This document shows, in pieces, positions 1-6,230 of a stretch of 11,160 bases of DNA. This DNA is from Lentisphaeria bacterium. Its GTDB lineage: Bacteria; Verrucomicrobiota; Lentisphaeria; Victivallales; GWF2-50-93. Position 1 is the stretch's first letter. Every line of letters starts with the position of its first letter. Both the position numbers and the translations under genes were made by a program. The stretch lies in contig JAGVIF010000073.1 of the NCBI GenBank assembly GCA_020056205.1, positions 1 to 11,160 of the forward strand, given 5' to 3'. The notes under the pieces are model-generated. The model had not been told where the DNA came from, ran no database searches, and saw nothing but the letters and a program-made list of their open reading frames with translations.

Positions 1-33
1 CAATAAGAAACTGCCAAGAAAGAGACACGCTAA

Positions 34-59
34 CCTGTCTGCGTGCGGGCACGCACAGG
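34..59. repeat. REP-like palindromic hairpin
   Basis: TGCGTGC (40-46) pairs perfectly with GCACGCA (49-55) around a GG loop. The stem extends outward with CCTG (34-37) against CAGG (56-59) after a 2-nt bulge (38-39). The result is a strong imperfect hairpin of 11 base pairs. There is no T-tract on either side, so it is not an intrinsic terminator. It resembles the dispersed extragenic palindromes common in bacterial genomes. Copy number in this genome cannot be seen from the window. Confidence 0.6.
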
Positions 60-66
60 CAGAAGC

Positions 67-117
67 TGTGAACTCCAACGGCAGTTTCAAAGGAGAAAAC
101 TCTTCTACTTTCTCCTT
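67..117. repeat. Dispersed motif followed by hairpin (copy 1)
   Basis: Positions 67-89 match 9289-9311 at 21 of 23 positions, differing only by C/T at two sites; the shared core is GGCAGTTTCA. In this copy it runs into AAGGAGAAA (90-98), which pairs perfectly with TTTCTCCTT (109-117) across a 10-nt loop. In the other copy the motif also leads into the left arm of an inverted repeat starting GGAGA. This suggests a mobile or dispersed non-coding element rather than chance similarity. Confidence 0.5.
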
Positions 118-156
118 CTCCCTTCAGTCTTTAGCCTTCCCCCTTTTTGCTTTTTT

Positions 157-175
157 CACAGGCAAGATGCCTGTG
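157..175. repeat. Perfect 8-bp stem-loop, dispersed-repeat type
   Basis: CACAGGCA (157-164) pairs perfectly with TGCCTGTG (168-175) across an AGA loop. It is preceded by six Ts on the plus strand and has no following T-run on either strand, so it does not look like a terminator. I recall similar phrases as dispersed extragenic repeats in several bacterial phyla; that recollection is not verified here. Confidence 0.55.
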
Positions 176-210
176 CTACACTCTCGCATTTCCGAACTCC
201 GGATTCGACG

Positions 211-255
211 AGCTCACCGCAAGCAAGCTCACTGCGGACAAGCTCACCGCAGGCC
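211..255. repeat. 15-bp tandem repeat, three copies
   Basis: Three head-to-tail 15-bp units begin at 211, 226 and 241. Each starts AGCTCAC[C/T]GC and varies in the last five bases (AAGCA, GGACA, AGGCC). The unit length is a multiple of three, so all frames stay open across it, which helps explain the spurious open frames here. No spacer structure is present, so it is not CRISPR. Confidence 0.75.
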
Positions 256-300
256 GAACTTCTCATTTGGTTTAGCGTTCGATTCCGATTCCGATTTTAA

Positions 301-333
301 AACCCTGAACGCTGAACGCTGAACGGTGAACCC
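301..333. repeat. Heptamer tandem repeat TGAACGC/TGAACCC
   Basis: Four contiguous 7-bp units occur at 306-333: TGAACGC, TGAACGC, TGAACGG, TGAACCC. The five bases before them (AACCC, 301-305) look like the end of a fifth unit. The 16-mer AACCCTGAACGCTGAA (301-316) recurs exactly at 9115-9130 in the other large intergenic region. A hexamer run GATTCC, GATTCC, GATTTT lies just upstream at 281-298. Confidence 0.75.
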
Positions 334-353
334 TTTCTTTATTCTTTTGGGTT

Positions 354-368
354 GCGGGCAAAGCCCGC
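354..368. repeat. GC-rich hairpin GCGGGC-AAA-GCCCGC
   Basis: A perfect 6-bp GC stem closes an AAA triloop. It has no T-tract on either strand, so I do not call it a terminator. It lies about 145 bp upstream of the csgG-like start and upstream of the proposed promoter. Confidence 0.5.
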
Positions 369-450
369 CTTAGAGTTCGTTGATGCGCGAAATCGAAATT
401 CAGATAGAATTTAGTTTCTTATCGAAAAACTGCAAGGCTCGCATTTTTCT

Positions 451-478
451 TTGAGTTTCCGAAAGATTGATGTATATT
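451..478 (+). promoter_or_regulatory. Probable sigma-70-type promoter for the csgG-like/folB pair
   Basis: TTGAGT (451-456) is separated by 16 nt from TATATT (473-478). These match the -35 consensus at 4 of 6 and the -10 consensus at 5 of 6 positions. Transcription would start near 485, leaving a leader of about 30 nt that contains the ribosome binding site at 503-507. This is consensus matching only. Confidence 0.4.
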
Positions 479-513
479 CCGGTTGCATATCAACAAAAAA
501 ACGGAGGTCTCTA

Positions 514-1446
514 ATGAAGAAATTATTAAAAATCATCGTCGCGCTCGCAATCGTTGCCGCGTTTTTCAAAACCTTGCCGGCTGTGGAACGCCCTACCCTT
601 GCCGTCATGCCGTTCATTATAGACCAGAGCCTTGAAATACGAATAGGAGACCTTGTCATAGCGCCGTCCGTAATCGAAAACGAATTCTCCGATCAGGTGC
701 TCCAAAACCTTGTAAAATCCAGAAAGTTCGATGTCCTCGAAAGGGCGAATGTGAAAAAGATAATGAACGAAAACAATCTCACGGAGTCCGACTACGCCAA
801 ACCGGGCGAGGCGGAAAGAATCGGAAAACTCCTTGTCGCCGACTACATCGTCGTCGGATACATAGACAGGCTGGAATTTATTCTTGAACAAAAAAATATT
901 CAGATTACCGGGGAGCGAAGCTTAAAACTCACCGGAACATTCAAGACACATTTCAGAGTGGTTGAAACAAAATCCGGAAAAATAGTCTGTGCGCAGAGCA
1001 TAGAAGAAAAACTTAAAAGCAGCGACATTCCCTTTCAGGAACGCAAAGATATGACCGGCGGCGATTTCAGGGACAGGCTTTTCAGCGCGGCGGCCGTAAA
1101 ATCATGCAACTATGTTCTTGAAGGGATATATCCGATAAAGATCGCCTCAATATCAGGGAACGAGCTTACTCTTAACCGCGGAGACGGCTCCGGACTGGTC
1201 AAGGGCGACCATCTCGATGTTTTCGAACTCGGCGACAGCGTCAAAGACCCTGACACCGGCGAAGTTCTCGGCTCTTCCGAAAGCAAAGTCGGGGAGATAG
1301 AGGTTACGGATGTCCTCCAAAAATTCTCAAAAGCGAAAATAATATCTTCCACAGGTATTATCACGGACGGAAGCATATGCCGCAGAATTAAATCTGTCAA
1401 AATTGAAGAAGCTCCGGCGACCCCAAGGGTCACGCCGGGATGGTAG
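514..1446 (+). CDS. CsgG-family secreted protein with FlgT-like C-terminal domain
   Basis: Predicted 310-residue exported envelope protein. Residues 1-23 form a Sec-type signal peptide (MKKLLK, then a hydrophobic run). Residues 27-205 resemble the CsgG/LpoB fold: RPTLAVMPF near 27-34, KFDVLERANVKKIMNENNL at 71-89, and VADYIVVGYI at 108-117. Residues 206-292 look like the C-terminal domain of FlgT-type proteins (NRGDGSGLVKGD, then DPDTGEVLG at 245-253, then VGEIEVTDV). Classical CsgG is an outer-membrane lipoprotein secretion pore, but here no lipobox cysteine follows the signal peptide, so a periplasmic or outer-membrane-associated role is more likely than a curli pore. ATG 514 is chosen because GGAGG (503-507) sits 6 nt upstream and the signal peptide begins there; an upstream in-frame ATG at 451 lacks both. 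No curli or flagellar genes are nearby. The family is fairly secure, the exact function is not. Confidence 0.8.
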   Translation: MKKLLKIIVALAIVAAFFKTLPAVERPTLAVMPFIIDQSLEIRIGDLVIAPSVIENEFSDQVLQNLVKSRKFDVLERANVKKIMNENNLTESDYAKPGEAERIGKLLVADYIVVGYIDRLEFILEQKNIQITGERSLKLTGTFKTHFRVVETKSGKIVCAQSIEEKLKSSDIPFQERKDMTGGDFRDRLFSAAAVKSCNYVLEGIYPIKIASISGNELTLNRGDGSGLVKGDHLDVFELGDSVKDPDTGEVLGSSESKVGEIEVTDVLQKFSKAKIISSTGIITDGSICRRIKSVKIEEAPATPRVTPGW

Positions 1447-1453
1447 AATTTGC

Positions 1454-1459
1454 GGTGAG
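1454..1459 (+). promoter_or_regulatory. Ribosome binding site that selects the folB start
   Basis: GGTGAG lies 7 nt before ATG 1467. An in-frame ATG at 1440 overlaps the previous gene's stop by 7 nt but would add nine residues not expected in the family. The site supports 1467 as the main start. Confidence 0.5.
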
Positions 1460-1466
1460 CGTCGTC

Positions 1467-1814
1467 ATGGACAAAATCATAATCAGAGATTTGAGGTTTG
1501 AGACATTTGTCGGAACCTTCCCAAAAGAAAAAAAAATCAAACAGGAAGTCATTCTCAACATCGAAATGGTTTGCGATTTTCGCAAAGCGTGCCTGAGCGA
1601 CAATCTTTCAGACACCGTTGATTATAAATTGGTTAAACAAAAAATCATAGTTCTTGTCGAAACCGGTAAATTCAACCTGATAGAAAAAATCGCCGAAGAC
1701 ACCGCTCGGATATGCCTGTCAACAAAGGGCGTGAACTCCGTAAAAGTCACAGTTGACAAACCCGGCGCCCTGACAAAAGCCCGCAGCACCGCCGTCCAAA
1801 TAGAAAGACCGTGA
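1467..1814 (+). CDS. folB: Dihydroneopterin aldolase
   Basis: Cytoplasmic enzyme of tetrahydrofolate synthesis that cleaves 7,8-dihydroneopterin to 6-hydroxymethyl-7,8-dihydropterin and glycolaldehyde, and often also epimerises the substrate. The 115-residue length is normal for this small octameric enzyme. From the start MDKIIIRDLRF, expected active-site residues fall at the positions I recall for the E. coli protein: Glu21 in FPKEKKIKQ, Tyr53 in TVDYKLV, Glu73 in NLIEKIAE, and Lys98 in DKPGA. The ending AVQIERP is also typical. It starts 20 nt after the csgG-like stop, so the two are probably cotranscribed, although no functional link is known. No folK or folP follows: a GTG overlapping the stop codon opens only a 16-codon frame. 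Confidence 0.92.
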   Translation: MDKIIIRDLRFETFVGTFPKEKKIKQEVILNIEMVCDFRKACLSDNLSDTVDYKLVKQKIIVLVETGKFNLIEKIAEDTARICLSTKGVNSVKVTVDKPGALTKARSTAVQIERP

Positions 1815-2026
1815 GTAAATATTCACCGAACCCTGCCTCTGTCTGCGCGCTGGGCAGGTAGGGTTTACTGAACTTAATACGCGTCGTCTCGCCGCCGCGC
1901 ATTTGCGCCGCCGGGGATGCCTTCACGGAATCAGGGAGTCGCATAAGCCTCCGGCTTGTGATTTGATTGATTTAAGAATAAATTAAATAATGAAAACACA
2001 AGCAAAAAGAAGGCAGGAGACAGAAT
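1815..2026. other. Intergenic region between converging transcription units
   Basis: This gap lies between folB (plus) and nrdJ (minus), which converge. Its first part (about 1831-1956) is visibly richer in G+C than the AT-rich tail (1961-2026) and contains several inverted repeats: CCTGCC (1832-1837) with GGCAGG (1853-1858), GCGCA (1897-1901) with TGCGC (1904-1908), and the hairpin 1942-1960. A minus-strand open frame crosses it and runs antisense into folB (1747-1944), but it lacks a credible ribosome binding site. No clear terminator for nrdJ on the minus strand is visible. Confidence 0.7.
1942..1967 (+). terminator. Possible intrinsic terminator after folB
   Basis: CATAAGCC (1942-1949) pairs with GGCTTGTG (1953-1960) around a TCC loop, giving 8 pairs with one G-T wobble. 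It is followed by ATTTGATTGATTT, a weak T-rich run on the plus strand. The complementary strand has no T-run after the hairpin, so if it terminates, it serves folB. The distance from the folB stop (about 130 nt) and the broken T-run limit confidence. Confidence 0.35.
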
Positions 2027-4288
2027 TCAGCATTTGCTGTATCCGCATGAAGCGCATTTCAGACAGTTTTCCTGACTGTATAATGACCATTCATTGCATT
2101 GCGGGCATATCATCATTTTTTTCTTTTTGCCGGAGGCGCTTGTGTTTGTTTTCTCTCCGTTTCCGTTTTTGGGCTTCATCATTCCGAGTTTGATGAGGTG
2201 TTTTTCTATTACAAAGCCGATATCGGCGGCAAGGGACGGCACGTATTTCCCCTCGGAGAAATATCCTCCGTTCGGGTCATATATGCTCTTTAACTCATCA
2301 ACAAGGAAACCCGGATCCGGTTCGCGCCTGAAGACCGCCGAGATAAGGCGCGTCATTGCCACTATCCAGCTGAAATGCTGGAGATTTTTGGTGTTTATAA
2401 ACAACTCGTAAGGACGGCGGCCGCCGTTCTCGATGATGTCATTTATGGTGAGATATAGCGCGTCCGGCGACAGAGGCGTTTTTATTTTGTAAGTTGTTCC
2501 TTCAAGTTCCCTCGGCCTAGGCAGATTTGAATCCACCAGTATCGGGGCTTTTTTTTCTTCCTCATTTTTTTTATCATCTTTTATGAGAACTCCGGATATG
2601 TGATCGGAAGGACGAAATGTAGTGCACCCTTTGAGTCCCTTGTCATAGGCCTTCATATAGATATTTTTAAAGTCCTGATAGGGGAAATTTTCCGGAACGT
2701 TGATGGTTTTTGAAATGGAACTGTCAACATATTTTTGCAGAACTGCCTGAATTTCAAGATGTTGATCCGGGTGAACGTCGTCGCTTGTGACGAAATAATC
2801 GGGAATTTTTTTGACTCCTTTGTGAGATTCAATAAATTTCATGTAAGCGTAGTCGCAGACATCCACCGTTTTCGTGTCGTGTTCATCTCCGTTCCTGATT
2901 TTTCTTTTGTAGTCCAGCGCAAAGAGAGGCTCCAGCCCGCTCGACACATTTCCCGCAAAAAGACTGATTGTCCCTGTCGGCGCTATTGAGATGAGATGCG
3001 AATTGCGAATTCCGCGCTTTGAGATCGAGTCCATGATTTCACCGGGCAAAACTGAGAGAAAAGCCGAAGAAGCGTATTTTCCCGCGTCAAAAAGAGGGAA
3101 GGAACCTTTTTCGCCGGCAAGAACGGATGACGCCTCGTATGCGGAATATGTGATTGTCCTCATTATGTCTTCGGCAATGTTTAGGGAGTCTTTCCCCCCG
3201 TATTTCAGCCCAAGAAATATCAGGGCGTCGGCAAGCCCTGTGATTCCGATGCCCATCCGCCGCTTGCGTTGAGCTTCAAGTTGTTGAGCTTTGAGCGGAT
3301 AGCCGCTTATTTCAATTATGTTGTCAAGGAAACGCACCGCTGTTTTTACGGTTTTTTCTATTGCGGACAAGTCAATCCCGGCGTTTTTTGAAAACGGCAT
3401 TTTTACAAATCTGCTGAGATTGATTGATCCCAGCAGGCATGCGCCATATGGGGGCAGAGGTTGTTCGCCGCAGGGGTTGGTCGCTTTTATCTCTTCGCAG
3501 TAGCGCAGGTTGTTCATTTCATTCACTTTGTCTATGAAAATCACACCTGGCTCCGCGAAATCATAAGTTGATTTCATTATCAATTCCCAGAGTTCAACGG
3601 CGTGAACTGTCTTGCGGACTTCCCCGTTGAAGACCAGTTCCCACATTTCGTTGTCTCTTACAGCCTGAACGAATTTGTCCGTAACCGCCACGGAAAGATT
3701 AAACATCTGGAGAGCGGAATTTTTTCTCTTCGCCGTTATGAAATCCATTATGTCGGGATGGTCGCAGCGCATGACCGCCATCTGAGCGCCTCTTCTCTGT
3801 CCGGCGCTCATTATCGTCCTGCATGTGGAGTCGAGCACCTGCATAAAGCTTATCGGACCCGATGAACTTGCCTCGCAACCCCTGATGTGCGAGCCGGCTG
3901 GTCTCAATGTCGAAAAATCGAAACCCACGCCTCCGCCTTGTTTCTGTGTTATCGCCGATTCCTTGACAGTATCGAATATTCCCTCTATGGAGTCCTCTAT
4001 TGTGTTCATCACATAGCAGTTGAACATAGTCGCCGCGCTGCGCTGTGTCCCGGCGTTGGAAATTATTCTTCCGCCGGGAAGGAAGCGGAAGTCTTCTAAA
4101 ATTTCGAGAAATTTCTTTTCCCACGCCGATGCGTTTTCTTCCGCGCCTGCCGCCGCCTTCGCGACTCTCCGCCACGTGTCCTCAACAGTCTTGTCTTCGG
4201 AAATTCCATGACCTCCGACGTATCTGTATTTCTTCCGCCAAATTTCATCTCCGACATCAAAATATTTCAATTCTTTATCTGCCCGCAT
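2027..4288 (-). CDS. nrdJ: Class II (adenosylcobalamin-dependent) ribonucleoside-diphosphate reductase
   Basis: Makes deoxyribonucleotides by thiyl-radical chemistry, generating the radical from adenosylcobalamin, so it works with or without oxygen. The 753-residue protein shows the catalytic set: Cys91 (FNCYV) and Cys284 (GACLLGSINL) as the reducing pair, and NPCGEQPL at 271-278 with radical Cys273, Asn271 and Glu275. Also visible are QKQGGGVGFDFS (115-126), SAGQRRGAQMAV (161-172) and the phosphate-binding APTGTIS (436-442). The C-terminal cysteine cluster (C728, C731, C742, C745, C748, C753) ends in CGYSKC, the arm that re-reduces the active site in class II enzymes. No N-terminal ATP-cone is present, so overall dATP activity control is probably absent. 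GGAGGG (4294-4299) lies 5 nt before the ATG. It starts 21 nt after the sugar permease gene, suggesting cotranscription. I saw no NrdR box or cobalamin riboswitch next to it. Confidence 0.95.
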   Translation of the reverse strand: MRADKELKYFDVGDEIWRKKYRYVGGHGISEDKTVEDTWRRVAKAAAGAEENASAWEKKFLEILEDFRFLPGGRIISNAGTQRSAATMFNCYVMNTIEDSIEGIFDTVKESAITQKQGGGVGFDFSTLRPAGSHIRGCEASSSGPISFMQVLDSTCRTIMSAGQRRGAQMAVMRCDHPDIMDFITAKRKNSALQMFNLSVAVTDKFVQAVRDNEMWELVFNGEVRKTVHAVELWELIMKSTYDFAEPGVIFIDKVNEMNNLRYCEEIKATNPCGEQPLPPYGACLLGSINLSRFVKMPFSKNAGIDLSAIEKTVKTAVRFLDNIIEISGYPLKAQQLEAQRKRRMGIGITGLADALIFLGLKYGGKDSLNIAEDIMRTITYSAYEASSVLAGEKGSFPLFDAGKYASSAFLSVLPGEIMDSISKRGIRNSHLISIAPTGTISLFAGNVSSGLEPLFALDYKRKIRNGDEHDTKTVDVCDYAYMKFIESHKGVKKIPDYFVTSDDVHPDQHLEIQAVLQKYVDSSISKTINVPENFPYQDFKNIYMKAYDKGLKGCTTFRPSDHISGVLIKDDKKNEEEKKAPILVDSNLPRPRELEGTTYKIKTPLSPDALYLTINDIIENGGRRPYELFINTKNLQHFSWIVAMTRLISAVFRREPDPGFLVDELKSIYDPNGGYFSEGKYVPSLAADIGFVIEKHLIKLGMMKPKNGNGEKTNTSASGKKKKMMICPQCNEWSLYSQENCLKCASCGYSKC

Positions 4289-4309
4289 TTATTCCCTCCA
4301 AATCGAAAA

Positions 4310-6223
4310 TTATTTTTCCACCGGCACGACTATTCCCTTCATAATCACGTTTTGGCAGAGTAGGAATATTATGAATGTTGGGATAGTGGCGAGTATGAGG
4401 GCTGAGAATATGACACCTTGTCCGGCGCTTCGCTGGAGTTGATAGAGCCACGGCATTATTGTCCACATTTCCTTCTTTTGACAGACGAGCAGCGCCATCA
4501 TGAAATTGGAATATGCCTGAGTGAATGCCTGGAGAGCGATGACCGCGAGTATCGGTTTGCTTAGGGTCATTGTTATCTGGAAGAATATTCTTACTTCCGA
4601 CGCTCCGTCTATGGCGGCGCTTTCATATAGTTCCTGCGGAAGGGAGTCGAAGAATCCTTTGAGCAGGAATATCGAGTACCCGCTTGCAACTCCCGGCAAT
4701 ATAAGAGCCCAGAAGCTGTTCAAGAGATTGAATTCTCTTAGCATCAGGAACATAGGTATTTGTGTTACCATCGGCGGAAAAGCCATTGTCAGCATCAGGA
4801 AAAGGAGTACTTTGTATGTTGATGGCGGCTTGAACCTGCTGAGCGCATATGCTGCGAGCGGATTAAATATCAGTGCGCAAAGGACTGAGAGCGAACAATA
4901 TATCACGGTGTTGATCAGCGCATTTCCGTGCAAAGCTATGTAGTCAAGAGCGGTTATAAAATTCCGCGTTGAGAAATCCTTCTTTATTGTGTTTTTATTT
5001 TTTATGAAATCAAAATAAATCATATCCTCCTGCGGGGTTCTCACCAAATTCCAATCCGCGAAATTCGTTGAAAGAGCCGAATTCATTTTTTCGATGGAAG
5101 CGTACTTTTCTTTTAAATGCGCGGCGAAAAGAAAATCTATTCCCATTATTGATATTGTCTCGGGCGGAGGGGTATGATGTTTCCCGCTAGCAGGGTCGTT
5201 CCACCCCTGAATGAAACTGTCCCAATCCGAGCAAACGATGCCTGTCCGTTTAGACACATCGTCAACGATTGGGATTTCCGTGAACGCCGCATATGAAGCC
5301 GCGTATTTCCTGTTCAGGGCATTTATATCGTTGGAATATTTTGCCGACAGAAATTCGCGGTATAATTTTTCCGCGGACATGTCAATTCTTATCCAGAGAA
5401 GATTCAATATTGATTTTGATAAGACGAGCCAATCCTCCTGCGTCTGTTTCGGGGCATTTGCCGGAAATCGTTCGGGGAGAACGAGTTCATCATACGATTT
5501 GTAGTTGGTTTCGTGCGAACTGTTGTAATTCGCGATGTCGCTGGTGTATTGGCCTTTCAGGTATTGCGCACAAAAATTGCGTATTGACGGATAGTAGCGT
5601 GATTCGTAGGGTTGTTTTTTCTTAAATTCGTATCTAAAATCTCTGAAAGGCGATGAGTCGAGGGCGGCGCTTTTCAGGAGAAAGTTTTCCGATATGAGAT
5701 AGAAATCATTCCACGAATCGAAGATCGTGCCGAAACGGTTGTTAAATTCCCTGATATTTCCGTTGGACAGGGCGATGGCTTCATCGCGGAACTTTCTCAG
5801 GTTCTTTGGGATTACGCCCGTTGTGACAGGAGCCTGGATGTATGATATTTCATAATAGTACTGAGGAAAATTCTTTTTTCCCACGAAAGCAAGCCATTCA
5901 TCGGCAAAGGTTTTATTGGTTTTTTGCGGCATATCAAGACTCCTGAACGTCGGGATGTTTGAGGAGGATGAGATTTGATACATGCCAAGGCTCTCATTGA
6001 AAAAAGCCTCAACGTGCTTCCTATACAGGGCGTCGTCGTTGATGAGAAATGTCGGCACGATAACGGCGTCGGGGGTATCAACGGCGCTCTTTGTTGTTCC
6101 TGATATCATCAGAATAAAAGGATAAAGCATGGATACCGCGCCTACGCACAGCGCAATATACATAGAGGCTATGAGAGCCCTGACCCTCAGCGATTTTGCT
6201 CCGATTTTTGATATTATTGCCAT
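4310..6223 (-). CDS. MalG-type carbohydrate ABC permease with large repeat-bearing external insert
   Basis: Inner-membrane subunit of a sugar importer (CUT1 type). The core is typical MalG: TM1 at about 15-41, then from about 430 to the end the remaining helices, with the ATPase-contacting EAA loop ELYESAAIDGAS at 531-542 and a MalG-like start to the core (ALINTVIY near 435). MalG proteins are usually about 280-300 residues; this one has 637 because residues about 42-425 are inserted between TM1 and TM2, which faces outside the membrane. The insert contains degenerate repeats spaced 70-77 residues, with a consensus like kY..sI..lN...tnY.s...I (Asn161, Asn234, Asn304, Asn381), plus a weaker copy near 66-98. 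This resembles helical segments I know from GH42-type proteins. The start lies 7 nt after the fusion gene's stop; the nearest ribosome-binding-like AGGAAAGG is 12 nt upstream, so translational coupling is likely. No frameshift is evident. Confidence 0.88.
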   Translation of the reverse strand: MAIISKIGAKSLRVRALIASMYIALCVGAVSMLYPFILMISGTTKSAVDTPDAVIVPTFLINDDALYRKHVEAFFNESLGMYQISSSSNIPTFRSLDMPQKTNKTFADEWLAFVGKKNFPQYYYEISYIQAPVTTGVIPKNLRKFRDEAIALSNGNIREFNNRFGTIFDSWNDFYLISENFLLKSAALDSSPFRDFRYEFKKKQPYESRYYPSIRNFCAQYLKGQYTSDIANYNSSHETNYKSYDELVLPERFPANAPKQTQEDWLVLSKSILNLLWIRIDMSAEKLYREFLSAKYSNDINALNRKYAASYAAFTEIPIVDDVSKRTGIVCSDWDSFIQGWNDPASGKHHTPPPETISIMGIDFLFAAHLKEKYASIEKMNSALSTNFADWNLVRTPQEDMIYFDFIKNKNTIKKDFSTRNFITALDYIALHGNALINTVIYCSLSVLCALIFNPLAAYALSRFKPPSTYKVLLFLMLTMAFPPMVTQIPMFLMLREFNLLNSFWALILPGVASGYSIFLLKGFFDSLPQELYESAAIDGASEVRIFFQITMTLSKPILAVIALQAFTQAYSNFMMALLVCQKKEMWTIMPWLYQLQRSAGQGVIFSALILATIPTFIIFLLCQNVIMKGIVVPVEK

Positions 6224-6230
6224 TGTTGTG

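Larger units (their letters stand above)
1..450. other. Gene-free, repeat-dense intergenic region
   Basis: No convincing gene is visible. Two overlapping open frames (43-300 and 68-322) exist, but they run through palindromes and tandem repeats, have no ribosome binding site, and read as low-complexity text, so I treat them as spurious. The region holds a REP-like palindrome (34-59), a 9-bp inverted pair GAAACTGCC (7-15) / GGCAGTTTC (80-88), a 9-bp hairpin stem (90-98 with 109-117), a perfect 8-bp hairpin (157-175), a 15-bp tandem repeat (211-255), a hexamer run GATTCC (281-298), a heptamer run (301-333) and a GC hairpin (354-368). Several of these phrases recur in the gene-free region 8982-9750. 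Confidence 0.8.

Noticed and set aside
43..322. Two overlapping plus-strand open frames
   Set aside because: They run through palindromes and tandem repeats, lack ribosome binding sites, and have low-complexity translations.
1811..1861. GTG start overlapping the folB stop (possible folK start)
   Set aside because: The frame closes after 16 codons and the peptide does not resemble FolK or any other family.
1747..1944. Minus-strand open frame antisense to the folB end
   Set aside because: No ribosome binding site and no recognisable family; it overlaps a well-supported gene. The non-coding part is reported as a G+C-rich block instead.
3699..4175. 158-codon minus-strand frame inside nrdJ
   Set aside because: It is a shifted-frame shadow of nrdJ with an arginine/glycine-rich composition and no domain.
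4289..4309. Cobalamin riboswitch or NrdR site for nrdJ
   Set aside because: The gap is only 21 nt and holds just a ribosome binding site; nothing like a B12 box was found upstream.
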